Source of the DNA: Agelaius tricolor
Lineage: Eukaryota > Chordata > Aves > Passeriformes > Icteridae
NCBI GenBank assembly: GCA_023055355.1
Contig: JALJCS010000001.1
Location: 47,063,381 to 47,127,380 of the forward strand
Reading direction: 5' to 3'
DNA: 64,000 nucleotides
Part shown: in pieces, positions 28,089 through 44,935 of the stretch
How the letters are laid out: each line of letters opens with the position of its first letter
Position numbering within the stretch: position 1 is the stretch's first letter
Position numbers and translations under genes: made by a program
The notes under the pieces: model-generated
Seen by the model: only the letters and a program-made list of their open reading frames with translations
The model's database searches: none
Told to the model about the DNA's origin: nothing

Positions 28089-28226
28089 ACTCATTGCACA
28101 TGGAACATGTACAGCCTGTGTGAGAAATTCTGGGCATTGTTCTATAGCCACACACCTCTGAAATGTTTTTCCTGCTCACTCTTTCATACTTAAGCCACCA
28201 GGATAAAGCAAGGGTTAAGCTTCCAC
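28089..28226. repeat. Unclassified interspersed repeat, copy 2
   Basis: Second copy of the repeat at 25691-25826, direct orientation, about 2.4 kb downstream. It ends at the same motif, ttaagcttccac, and is followed by four CTTT units. Beyond the shared block the flanks differ, which argues against a recent local duplication and for two independent insertions of one family. Confidence 0.8.
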
Positions 28227-31200
28227 CTTTCTTTCTTTCTTTACAGAAAGAAGACTGTTCCACAGTACCTGGGTCCTGGGTAAGAACTCTAGGCAAGACA
28301 GAGTTTCCTCATATCTCTTTTAAACCCCATAGGCTTCTGCTGTGGAATTGTCCCCTGGATTGAAAATGAAGCTTCTTTTCATTATGTGTGTGTAGGTTTT
28401 TTAATCTCAGTCTTCTGGTCCTTGTCAACAGTTTTTGACCATCTTTTACATGTATGAAAAATTGAGTATTCTCCTGCTTATTCTCTAAGGAAATAGTAGA
28501 ATTTTTTTATTTCTGGTTGGATTTATATAGTTTTGATTTCCTTCTTGTTTGATAAGCCCTTTCAAATCTAGAGGTCAACTTTAAAATAGGACAAAGTCAA
28601 AAATCCAATTAAACTGCTCTGAGGGTGTCTTAAAATTCTAAATGAAAAATATGTCTGTCTAAAACAATTACTGAAACACATAAATACTGGGGCTGTGTTT
28701 TGTTTTGCTTTTGGTTTCCTTGTTTTTAAGACCAAACAAATTCAAGTACATCATATCCTCTGGATAAATATCTCTTCATTCACATCAAAGTCTTGTTTGT
28801 TCATACTAATGCTGTTTTCCATGAAAACCTGGTTGGTTAGGTATAACACAATAGGAAATCACCCACTTGTTTGAAATTCTGTATCTTAAGGATACCAGAA
28901 ATGCTGCTTCTTAGGGCATGGCTAAACAGCCCCTTTAATTCACCAGGACATTTTAATATCTTGTCTGAACTGCAAACTCATCTCACTGCATTGCTCATTT
29001 TTAAAAACCTTTCTAAAAGAGTTCTGCTCCTGAAATAAACTTAATTATCTGCAGGGTAAATTGTCTTGTAGGAGAGTGGACTCTAGTTTTTTCCTGCAGC
29101 TAACATAGAATTACAGTATTCAAGAATTACTTCTTTTTCTTGTTAGAAGTTGAATCTAATCTTCCAAGTAGAAGAGTTTTTAAAACAGTAAACTGTTCTG
29201 AGATCAGCCATTTTTAAGGCAAATCTCTTCAGAGCCATTGAATATTGTGCCTAATCCTCTTGGCTGCAGTTTGTTTATGGCAGAAATGAATTTACTGTAT
29301 CTCCTATAAAACCCTTGTGGAGTGTTCTTACAGTATAAAATGGGAGCTTAGGAGAATTACAGTCTGGGGAAACTGGATTTGATCTCAGCTGAAAACTGGT
29401 GTGTGGCCTTAATAATCCTAGCAACATATTTCCTTTGATAGTGTTGCCTTTTGAAGAACTGATAGGCCTTATTGTATTTGCAGGTGACTGGTAGGGGGAT
29501 AAGAGCAGATGAAACAAAGGGATAAACAATATTGTATTACTCCTTTATTAAGAAATTCTTCAATAAAACTGTTGTTGCTATGAAGTATTGAGTTATTAAA
29601 GGAAACTGGATGGACTGAAGTATCATGAGTAATTTGTAATGGGAATGTCTTTCTCAGCCTTTTTTCCTTCTTATTACACTGTTAGTTATTCTGTCTTAAT
29701 TCCTTCACTATTCATTTTTTCATGTTCCTTTCTGTTTTACTTTTTTTGTCAACCTGTGCCAGGGAGACTTAATTGTAATACCCAAACTTTGGTTCAAACT
29801 GCTGTTCCAGAAAGTTCAAACAATCTAAGAGATTGTAAGTTTTTTGATAAGGGTACTTCGAGATCAAGCAATTATTGGTTTAAATGCTGTTGCTGTTTTA
29901 CTTCTGGGATTGCTTTAGGACAACTAGAAATTCTAAGATAAATAAGAAATTGAAATTTTATATCTGAAAACTGATTCTGTGCAGAAACATTTTTAAAGTA
30001 TTATTGAACATTAAATTTTATTAACAATCCCCAGCTGGAAATTATAACTTTCTTTTCCAGAAAAAAAATATTTTTAATACTTTCATGTGTCAAAAGATGA
30101 GAAAAATGTTTATCTGAAACAAATCAAGGCAATTGGTATATCAAGTATTGTATGTTAATTTGTAGGTTTCTTTACAAAACCTATAATTTGAATATTTGAA
30201 ATATTTCCTATTAAGCAAGCCTATGGTCTCATCTGAAATGCATATGGTTTGGTAAAAAGAAATAAAAAGGCACTTAAGTTTTGCTGTAACCACTTGTGAA
30301 TCCTCTTGCATAACCAACTAAATGCTTGAAGTGCTGGCTAATATTTTTAATTGAAAGAGAAAACAAAAGTACTAAAAGTACATGTAAATGTATGCAGCTA
30401 GAAAATAATTGATTTTTAGAATACTTTTTGTTATAAGGTCAAGTCTATCTCCTGTTCATCAATCCTGAATAAGCACAAATGGCTATTTTTGGACAAGATT
30501 ACTTCTATTGGCTGGTTTGGATGAAAGCACATATCCATTATCTTTAGTACAGTTTGTCACAGGTATTTCTTTAAAATTGTAGGAATTAATGTGCTTTTAA
30601 GGTAAATGGTTCCTCTACTCAGTCTACAGCAAGCAGGATCAGATGCTTTAGAGAAAGAGAGAAAAAATGTGAAACATGTCGAATACAGAATAATCATTCC
30701 AGGCAGGAATCTTTCCTATCACAGTCTGTCTCTTGGCAGAGGTATTATCAATTTGGGGTAGGATGAAAATTCTCCCTTAGTTTTTTCTTGCTTCTTTTTT
30801 TTCCTAGTTATGCTGGCCAGAGAAAAGTATACTTTTTTGGCTCTGAGATTTAGCTGTTTTCCAAAAGATAGCATTTGTAGTGTTCTGCATTCCTGATCGG
30901 TGTTGTATCATTAAGGTGTGTATTGAAATGCAGCAGTCAATAATATGCTGAGTCTGCTACTCATGGTGATCCCTTTAAAGAAACACTGAACATTTTTTTC
31001 AATTAACAGAATTCAAATAATGCTGAGCCCTCCCAGCACTGTGTCTTCATATCCACGTGTAGGCAAATGCTTGCAGTACTTGTGCTCAGCGGTTGGTTGT
31101 TTTCTCAGTCAGGGTATTTGCAGGGAGGGAGGGGTTGCTACTGATTTTTGCTTTTGACAAGTGTAATCACAGTCTAAAATATCCTTGTACTGACAAAGGT

Positions 31201-31424
31201 ATTGTCATAAATAAGTAAATAATTATACTAAACTGTCTTCTTCCACTTAAAATGTAGTTAGCCAAAATGATTCCTCACTTTTTAAAGCCTTGACATAACT
31301 AGCTTATTTTTGAACCTCTGGAATACTAGTATTCTTGATCTAATGTTCTTGATCTATTTTTAATTTTTATATGATGATAAATGTTATCTTATCCTTGTTT
31401 GATCTTATTATTTGTTTTCTTTGA

Positions 31425-34407
<2,983 letters not shown>

Positions 34408-35470
34408 TAAGATCTTTTCTAGGCTGTTTTTTACATAGATTTTTGCATGCAGCTGAGATGAATTATGTCTGGTGTGGAATTGTTACCATATATAAATACA
34501 CATTATAGAAAATTGAGAGAAGGAGAGAATGTAGGATGTATTTCAAAGCTGTATGTATTAAAGGCTGAAGATTTCTTTTTTCATAAATTACTTTTCAAGT
34601 ATGTATTTTCTTAAAAATATCTTTGCTTTATCCATTTTAACAAAAATAATACAAAAATAATTAGGTGCATATATGATGCTTTGAAATTGACTGCAGATGT
34701 GCAAGGAGTAGTATATATATTATTCTGATTAATTTTATACATTAAATAATGACTTGCATATGAAGTACCGTGACTTCAGAGAAAAATTATGCTTCAGAAT
34801 CTAATTCCTAGTGTTATACCAATCAGAATGGTTTAGGATTGTGTTGTGTTTATGTGTATAAAGAATATGAAGTTTATATAGACAATAAATGACAAGCACA
34901 GCTGGGAAAAATCCAACATTAATCAAACCAGTTTCTTGAGACAGAATGGTGTTCAATATAATAAAAATGGGAAGAACACTTTAAAATGTAGAAGTTTAAA
35001 CCCCAGAGTAAAAGAATTTAATCCTAATGTTTACATGACTATTTGGCTGTAATCATCTTGGTGTCTGTGTAAAAATCAAGTTGTGGTGGTATGCTAAGGA
35101 ATTTTCAATTAAACTTTCAGGTCAGAGAGGGGGATGGTCTTATGTGGGTTCCTAAAAAGCCATTAAGGTTCTTGTTTTATCTTGATTTCATGTTCCTGTA
35201 CTCAACTCAAAGCTAGGCAGATCTTTCCATCATCTTTTCAGATGCAGGTTAGTGCTGTACAAGACTTTATTCTAACATGGGATACAAAGTGGGACTCTTT
35301 AAAATCTCTATTCACTGGACCTTATATCTGAATATGACCTATTAGTTCTCCACCTCTTGGTTCTGGAGATCTTGCCCCCATAGATACATTTTGGTCAGGT
35401 GCTTTACCGTGTTGACAACTCGCAGCAGGCAAAAGAACTGGTAATGAAGGTAGGATGATTATCCCAAGGT

Positions 35471-35534
35471 GATGGATGGATGGATGGATGGATGGATGGA
35501 TGGATGGATGGATGGATGGATGGATGGATGGATG
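35471..35534 (+). repeat. (GATG)16 microsatellite
   Basis: Sixteen uninterrupted tetranucleotide units, 64 bases. Perfect purity over this length implies it is young or actively mutating, and it is probably length-polymorphic. The HPSI-type translation seen on the minus strand is an artefact of the repeat. Confidence 0.97.
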
Positions 35535-38500
35535 AAAAGGATAGTGCAAACACACGTACCACTGTGCTGCACTAGGCTGTACTAACTGGGATAGGAGGAA
35601 ATGTAAGATTCCATTGCTATCTGGCTGTTCTGCAGTAAATGTCCAAAGTGCAAGACCTTTGCTCCTCTTTCCTCCTTCTAGAAAAAGCTGGTTTTTAATG
35701 GTTATTCTTAGCTTAATTACTATCATAGTTGTTCAAGTAAAAAAAAGGAATGCAAAAGTGATGCTGTGTGTCCCTGAAAATTTCATAAGATTTGGTGATG
35801 AAAATCTCCCAACAGAGTGGAAATCATGGCTGTTTACTTCTGTAACATACAAAGAGCTTAAAGACAGAGAGTGATTATGAATAAATATTAGATGTGGATT
35901 TTAATACTAAATATTTCTTTTTCTTGCAATGCCATAAATTTAGATCTGTTGTCAGTAAGTTAAAAAAATGTAGTGAAAACTAAATTGACTGATTGTTCTT
36001 AACTTCTTTGATGAGAAGAAAGTTTTTTCTGACAGAAATTTCCACACAGAAGTTTAAGGCAATCAAGTAGTTGCTGTCACCTAGAACAAACATTCCTGTG
36101 AGCGACCTTAATTCACAGAAGATAATTCTGTTTCTCTTCCTCTGATAATCAAACAAATGTACTGCTCTCAAAAACAGAAATTGCCTAATAGAGAAGTCTG
36201 GCTTGTTGAATTGTGGTATCTGTAGAAAAGATTGACTAAACAGATAAACAGGCTTTCATTAGAACTATGGTTAGAGCTGTCATTTATTGCAGATGTCAAA
36301 GTTAAATACTCATGTGTGAGAATCCAGTTAGGGCTCTTCAGGGTGTTGCCATAAGACAATTGAAATAGAACAGCTTCACAAATATATTCCACGTATACCC
36401 TCTCATCAATTTGGAATGCAGGACAATATTTTAGAATTCTCTTAATCAATAGTGCAGTAAACACTTGGATAATGAAGTCTATCTGTGTTTAGGAGAAGAA
36501 ACAGTTACTTGGGGAAAGCATGGCTGTAATTCCACAAGTGTGTTTTTTACAGGGAGCACCAAGTGCTGTTTAAGTGCTTACTGACTTACATGGCTTCTAT
36601 GATAGTTACGGGTGCTGTAAAGATCTTACAAAATGGTGTTTCTGTAGTGATTTTTACAGGGACATGTTATGCAAAGCAGATGTGTTTTGTCACCTGTTGA
36701 ACTATGAAGAAGCACTGTACAAAAGAGAACCAGGACTCTCACTCTGCTGCTTTCCCAAAAAGCTCTTGTCTGGCAATTGTTTTTGCTCCTTGTAGTACAG
36801 GGTCTGCTGAGTGAATGTATTGCTTAGATGGATTGGATGTAAAGCACTGGCTACACTGGAAATAGTAGTAATGAAAAAATGTACAGATACCTTTCAAATG
36901 TATAAAGTATTTGGTACTCTGTATAAACATATGATTTTAATAAAACTCTTTTTATTGCAAGCTGAAATAAAAATGTATTTTTGCACATGGCAGGAGGGGG
37001 AATTCTAGCTAATCTGCAGAAAAATTTGATAGTTTTGGGATGTTTTAGTGGATGAAAGATAAATGATTTTGAAGTAGACTGCTGTTCTGCACACAGGGCT
37101 TTCATTTTCTAAGCCAGAGAGTGTGTGCAAACATGCATATGTTTGTTGTGTATGTATATAGATATGAATTATAGAATAATTTCTGAATAGTGAGTACTTT
37201 TTAAGTGGTAAAATTATTCTTATTGCTCTGGGTTGGTTGGGGTTTTTTGTTAATGAATGAGTCAATTTCACCCTACCCAACTATTGGTTGTAATTTTTTT
37301 CTCAGCATGATCATCTGCAACTAATACAATATAAATCTATAAAGCTTTAAAAAAATCAATATTATACCTAGCATTGAATGAAGGCTTCACTAAAATCCAT
37401 TCCAGAACTTTAAAGAAAGAGAAAGAATGAAGTGTTATTATTTATTTGTGAATGCAGCTGATTTTATTCTTCCCACCTCTTATTTGGTGCTATGGCACAA
37501 ACTGTGATTTATTTTGCTCTGTTAATGCATATATATCAAATTCTCAGCTGCTGTAAATGTGTGCAGGCTCACTCAACAGGAATGCCTACTAAATCTTCAA
37601 AGAAAGTCCTTTATAGGCTATATTGTAGGTGGGGCTGCCATTACTACCTATTAAAGTGGTCTGACTTTCATTAGAAGTCCCTGTTACAATGGTACCAAAA
37701 TTTAGCTCTTTAGACTGCAAGTTTTGTTGGGGTTTTCCCCTAGTTTGTGTCTCCTTCATTTCGCCAACGTTGAAAAAGGAAACAAGGTCTGCTTTTGCTC
37801 ATGTCCGCATTGTTTCCTAGACTTGAATTATGGAGAAATTTTATTACATGTATATTTTTAGCTGTATAAAGGGTGTCTTGAATTTTGACACTCTACAGGT
37901 TATAGGTCTGTTCCTGTTGCTTAGGAGGGACTTCAGGTATAAGATTTTTCTCTGACTTTTTACTGGTAGTTTGGAAAACAGGAGCCAAGAAGAGGGAGGC
38001 AAAGGAAGATTAATAAAAGTAACTGGGGAAGGAGTGACTAACTGAGGAGATCTGACAGCTGAAAATATAGAGCATATTAGCTGTGATTCTGTGTCACCTC
38101 TTATTCTGTCTAAAGCAATTTCACTCAAACTTTTTGTGAGACTGGAGTGATTTTGATCTGGGTGATCCTTTAAGCCAAATTGTCAATCTCGTCAAACCTG
38201 TGATGTTTGATCCAAGCAGGGGGTGAAACTCACTCTTGTGTCTTGTTCAGCTATTCCATGTAGCTACAATACAAGTTTGGATTATGTGGCTGGGTAGTCT
38301 TTTTCATAGAACCCTTTCCATAGCTTGTGTCATCCGCGTGAAATGAGCACAGTCCATAATGATTACTTATTAAATTAAGCTGTTACTTGTGTCAGAAATT
38401 GCTGCACAGAAGTTGTTGCAGCACTTAAATCACAAGTAATTAGTAAAGGAGGAAGAAAATGGTCTTATGATTAAGGCTCACGAAAATGCTCTCATGATAA

Positions 38501-41500
38501 TTCTCACATTAATTCTCAGTACTAAGAATATATTTGCATGGCAAACATTGGCCAGAATAATTGAATGAGTTTGGTGGAAAAATGGTATATAATCAGAAAA
38601 CCTTGATATCAGTCAGCATAATAAGGATATAGAATGGACTGAGCTGACTTGCATAGGTTACTTCCTTCCCTAACTTTTGAACAGTCATTTTAGAAACATT
38701 ACTGGTAACCCTCTAACTGTACTTTTGGAAAATATTATTGAAGTAACTGTGATGAATTTTTCAATCATGGACCATGTGCTTATAATCTATAATGTAAATG
38801 AAAAAAATGTTGAAGATTTTCTCATGTGGAAAGTCCACTATGAATCTATTGACATTAGTATTTTAAACACTGTTTCCATCCCAGAATATAAATAATATGT
38901 TGCTAAAATTTCATTTGGTTTCAAAAGCCTTAGGTCCATAAAAGATATACCAATGAAACTGTTTAGATTATGATTTCAGGATATTTGAATTTTAAGTTGG
39001 ACCTAAAGAAGGAAGAGAAGACTTCTGGAAATAAAATGCCACTCCAGTCCTTAGAGTTAGAATGTGGTTCTTGTTTTTTAGTAAGGGACTTTTTACTGTT
39101 TCTCAGCCTCCTGTTGAGGAACACAATGCTTATCCAACTTAACTAATTTCTAACTGAATTAAAGCACTCTAAGTATTTTTCTAACCTAATGTCATAAATT
39201 ATGAATATTAACTGGGGTAACAATCTCTTAGTAAAAGATTACTCCAACAGTAACAGTTTTATGATGTTAATTTCAAATAGTGCTATTTTAGTGCTAAAAC
39301 TGCACAAAAGGACATTAATTGTTTCTCATCCATATTGGTAAAAGCTTTATTTATGAAATAACACAACAGGGTAATAGAGAAAATGTACGAAAAGTAAATA
39401 TTATGTTTCATTGCTACCCTCAAGCATAAAGTTTCAGACATGGCTGTTTGACTTTACCAATTTGCATAACATGTCAACAATTTGCATCTAAAATTATATG
39501 AGAAAGATATAGATTATGAAATTCTTCAGTGGGTAAAGAAACTAGCTCATTTCCAGAGGGGTTTTTCCATTTTGGTTAGGATGGGAGACAGAGAGATGCT
39601 GAAAATAAGCCTTTGTGATTGATGCTCTGTGAGTTCAGTTAAATCAGTATCTGCCATCAGCATGGATATATTGTTAGACAGCTGGGACTGGGTGTTGGGT
39701 TTTGGGGGGTCAGGGGTATTTTGTAGATATGAAGGAAAAATTTTGATCTCCTATTACACCAAAGTGACCACACTACTTGAAGTATTCTGTTTCCACTCTC
39801 ACAGTTGCCATTACCAGCCAGAAGTTACCTCTGAATTTACCTTCAAAATAAGGCAAACAAAGGGTTAACTAAAACCCACAACACACATAAAAATCCCCCA
39901 CCTGTAAGAGTATGTTATTCTGTTATACCTACAAGAAAGATATACATGGGAAAGATATGATGGGTCCACTTCTGTGGTTGTCCATTTTACACTTGGAATA
40001 CACTTGAATCTACAGAAAAGCCTTGTCATGGAGCCCGGAGAGAAGGTGGCTATTACTGGCCCGATCCTGTCTCTTAACGTTTGGTTTGGAACCTTGTTGT
40101 CTCTGCCTCTTCCCTGCCGCTTGTATGAGCAATGGGTCTTTGTACCTGGATGTGACTTTGTGTAATGTACAGCAGTTTCTCTTAACCAGTGAGAACTTTG
40201 GGATAATTTTTCTAAATGCTCAAAATCAGAAATAGAAAGCAAGAATCATTGAAAAATTCCATGCATTAACTAAATATTATTCTGGGGAAAAGGAATCTTC
40301 ATATTTTTTGCTTCAGGGCTCTCATCAAACATGTGTCTTGCATTACCTTTCACTAAATATCTCTTTGACTGTTTTTGCTTGTGTTAAACAATCAGGAACA
40401 AATTTGGCATGTAGTTTGTTAATGCTCAACAATGAGGACCACTCCAGAATTAAAAAGTTTGTCCTAGACTTCAGGCTGCAGATAATATCTCTAGCTTCCT
40501 TTTTATTTATTTTTTTTTAATTTGTTTAAAGCAGTGTTCCAGAATCCAGACTAAAAAGGAGCTGTGTATTGTGTCTGAGGCTTTAGATCTTGCAGAGATT
40601 GGATTTATCGAACTTTTGTTGTTCTGCCTTTAAATGGCGTCACTTGTCTGTAGCCTGTAGGCCCAGACTATGCAGCTGATTTATTTTATTGTTTTACTTT
40701 TAAATGTGGGAATTGCTTTAGGCATTTATGCTAATATTCATATTTTATGAATTAGTGTTGTATTGTTACATCCATTCTATTGGAGGAAACTCTAGTATTC
40801 ATGCAATTGACTGAAATGGGAATGAACAGCATAATAGAGATTAGTTGACAAAAGTTGACATAAACCCTACATTTTGAATAAAACCAGGGAAATTTGGTAG
40901 CTGCTATGTGAAACTGCTTTATCTATTGCGTTCTGCATCCATTCACTTGAAAGTCATGCTCTTTGTCACCCTTTTGATATCATCATAGTTCAGAATTTTG
41001 GCAGCAAAGATAACTTACTCTTCATGTGGACAGTGGTTTTTTTGTTTTGTTTTGCTTCTAATCACTGTCAAGATGTGGCACTCAGCAACTAATTATTCTC
41101 CTGTCTATCGCCTCACTTTCAGAAAAAGCATCTTTTTTTTTTCTGCTGACTTTTAAGCCAGGACTTGAACGGATCTACTAGGTCACTAAGTCTGGTCCTG
41201 CCCCCTGGACAGGAATCATGTTCTAGCCTGCATGGCAACAACATAGTTAATTTATTTGCTTCCTTTTTCTCTAGTGTTGATTTGCTTGTTGTATTTGTAA
41301 GCCTGATCTTAGTAGCTCTCTGAGTTTTAGAATTCTGATGGAAGATAGAAACTCTGATTTCACAATTTGAAGAAAATATAATTGTACATGGGTGAAGAAT
41401 TAGATGTGGGAGATTCCCAAGATCAGACTCCAACTCATCCGTGTTCTTTGGGCCTCCAAGAGGGAACAGTGTAGTTCTGCTTCCTTTGGAAAGGTCAAGT

Positions 41501-42666
41501 TGGTTCTAGGTAGGTTCACACCGGAATGCAGTTGTAATATTTTTTTTGTGGAAGACCACTTCACAAAGCTATTTTACTCTCGATTTTCTTTTATTTTGTT
41601 TTACTACTCGATAACATAGTATCCTACATCAGTTCCATTTCTACTCCATTTTGCAGAATCTGAGGGATAGTAAACATACAAGCTTACTTCTGATAAGCTC
41701 TTGCCACTTTATGTGACTACTGTTGTTTTCTGATAGCACTTTTGTGACTACTTTGCATTTGATTTTTAATCCACTTTATTTGTCAGCTTTGGGATAGTTT
41801 TCTAGTTCAAAATAAAGACAGCAAAGGATTCCCACTATATGCTGGTACCAGCAAGTTAGTTATGCTATCAATACAAGATGTTTTGGACTTGAGCGATAAC
41901 AATAGGAGCTGAAATCAACAGTTCCCCCAATGTCTTCTTTACCAAATTCAGTTTCTTCAATTTATTTGGAATACACAACTTTAGAGTGAAGTTTTTGAAC
42001 TTTTTTTTGCGTAACATACTGTATTGTTTCTTTTGTTGTTCTGCCTTTCCAGCAAGTATGGTTTGTTAGCAACATCATTTGAAGAGATTCTGTTCTTTTT
42101 TAAACTTTGTATACACTTCTTTTACTTTTTTTTTTTTTGATAGAATTGAAAATACTTGTTTGGTTGTTATTACAGATTGCAACTTAATTGTTGGAAAGAT
42201 TTGATCTATACCTTGCTACTCAAGATCTACTTTATTTTATAACCTTTTTGTAGCTGCAAAGAAACAAATCTATAACAGTTTCTCTTTACAAGAAGAAAAT
42301 CTCTTATTGACCCAGATTTATCTCAGTTCCAGGCTTGAATGAAATGTTTGTTCCATTAAAAAAATATTTAGAGTGATGATTCCCTATTAGAAGACTATTG
42401 CAGGTTATCCTAATTTTATCTTTCTGAATGACATTAATTTTATTTTTGAAATCCAAAAAAACCTGACTATCGTATCCTAGTTTTAAATTCCAAATAGTAT
42501 ATTACATGGATTTAAAAGTTACATAGGAATTTCTTGCTAATCCCTATGTAGGTGATGTGAGTAGCCATTCCTTGAATTTAGATCTTTAACCTTGTGAACA
42601 TCAGTTATGATATACTTGTTTTCCAATGTTAAAATTTTTGGTTAAAGAGCAGTAATTTTTTGCTGT

Positions 42667-43383
42667 TGAGACATCCCACCCCAAAAGGGAAGGGAACACA
42701 CAGGTGTGCAGATGCTCATGGTCAACAAGGAATGACAAAAGCCAGAAGGTTGGTAAAAGCTTACAGAGTTTTATTAGCAAATTATACACTTGTCATGGAA
42801 ATTGATATATTATTCCCTCATTTCCCAGTATAAGCACACAGTGGTGGGTTCTGAATAAAGAGGTAGAGTGAGTGAGAGAAACTGGAGGGAGGGAGGGACA
42901 AAGATCACCAGTCCTTGTTCCAGTGCTGATCCAGCTATTGAGATGTCCAGAGTCCTGGAGCCATGAATAGTCAATGAAGTCCTGGAGCTTCATGGGGGTA
43001 CTTATTTATAGATAAGTTTCTTGCTTTCTATGCAAATCAGTTGTCATGCACAGTTCATTCCTCTAGACATTTCTGGAAATAGATTGGAGGGCTTCGGGAG
43101 GTCTCTGGTGTCTTGATCCTCCTCTGCTGGGTTGGCTTTTGGTCAGCAATCCTTTTTCTTGACCTCATTCCTGTATGTCCAACTGTGCTTATCTCCAGGA
43201 GCCAGAACAAGGATTTCTGTCCCAGAAAATTGCTGCCCTGCCCCTGCAAGGCCCCCTTCTCCAGCCACATCCTGTTACTTCTCACAGCATGTTATTACCA
43301 AGGATCCTTGGTTGGCAGCACAGCGATCTGGCTGTTCATGTTTGAGACACAGACATTAGTCCCTTATCTTCAGGGCTTCTACA
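42667..43383 (-). mobile_element. Probable solo LTR of an endogenous retrovirus
   Basis: Read on the minus strand, the block has LTR order. It starts TGTAGAAGCCCTG, carries an octamer (ATTTGCAT, 43037-43030), a TATAAATA box (43010-43003), an AATAAA signal (42775-42770) about 230 bases further on, and ends GGGATGTCTCA. That implies U3 of about 400, R of about 220 and U5 of about 90 bases. The five bases gctgt flank both proposed edges (42662-42666 and 43384-43388), fitting a target-site duplication, but I chose the edges partly for that match. An alternative left edge is TGTTGAGA at 42664. No gag, pol or env remnant adjoins it, so it is a recombined single LTR. The family was not determined. 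Confidence 0.66.
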
Positions 43384-44821
43384 GCTGTATTTTCACTCCA
43401 CTGCAGCTAGTTTGGCATCTGTGAGAAAAGGGAATAAAATATCTTCATAATCAATGGTTATTAAGATTTAAGAAGGGAAAAAATCAAATTAAACTGTTGG
43501 CCAGCCAACCACATCCTCAGAAAACCTATACTGTAAGTTCAGTGAGTTTCTCAAGTTTCCTTTCCTAAGTAGTTCCAATGGCAGAGTTCAGGGTCAGGTT
43601 TTTCCTTCTCTTCTGCTGTTCAAACATCAGTGTACAAACTTGTATCTGAAAATGTAAGTGAATCAAAGTTGGCAATGAATCAGTGAATCATATGGCAAAC
43701 ATCTTCTGAGTACTTTTTCGAGCTTTTAGGATGTGAATTGGATCATTACATTCTTTACTCTGGCTAACCTAATTCTACCTTTTCTAATCTCTTTTCTGTT
43801 AAATAATTTTTAAATAATTTTGCCAGTGTGGCTGTAGATGATACAGCCTCCTGGCACTACAACAGTAGCGCTATAACTTGAAAAAATAAGTATATGCTTC
43901 CTGACATGAACTAACAGTTTTAGTTATCTGTATTTTCTTTTTTCCTCCAAGTGGCTCGCAAGGGTTTTCATCAGTGTGATTAGTACAATGTAAAACTCAG
44001 CAACCTATGTAGAGTGAATATTAACGTCTTTCTTCTATGCAATGGTTGAATCCTGGCATTGAAAATTATTTCATCTAGAATCATGTCATTTTACAGATAA
44101 GAGTCCTCTTCTGGCATTACTTGTTTCTCCTAACAATGATATAAAATTTACATCAAGTTGAATTCAAAAACCTTAGAGCTCTTTGTAAGATAGTCTGTGA
44201 ACTACATGCTGCTCTTATGATTGTAAAACCAACATGTATGAAAGTCTATTTTAATCACTGATTTTAACCCCCTAAAGCAAGACATTTTGATGGCTTGATT
44301 TTGTTTTTTTTCTATTTCGTAAACAAAAAAGCTTTGTGACCTTTTAAAATCCTTAAATGGATCAAAGAAAACCCCAATGTGTACGTGGTTATTTTGACTT
44401 TAAAATAAAATTCATATTGGCGCCTACTACGTCAAACATTCAAATAAAATACAAATTCTCACAGTTTTAACTTACATCAAAGATGGAAATCATTGTGTGG
44501 TTTTGGAAACCAAAGCAATTCCAAGATAGACACAGTTGGAATTTTTTTATTTGACAGTGTTTTTCATATACTTAGTAACATCAGTGTGAAGTAGAGTGTG
44601 CATTCTAATGAAGAAGGAAGACTAGGGGAACCTTTTAGGATTAAATTCAGCTAGGTTATAAAGTTACGTACACTTGTAATGGGTTTATACAGCAGAAGAA
44701 AACTTTAAGAATAATAAATTTTCTCATTTTTGGATATGTATCTAGACTACAAAGAACTATTTCTTGAATATGTTGTTAGTAATGCAAAATATCCTGTATA
44801 TTATCCTGCATAATATAATAA

Positions 44822-44935
<114 letters not shown>

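Noticed and set aside
35322..35726. 134-codon minus-strand frame with repeated HPSI
   Set aside because: The repeat is the GATG microsatellite read in frame.
43113..43424. Open frames of 103 and 75 codons on the plus strand
   Set aside because: They fall inside the LTR-like unit on its antisense strand and show no protein features.
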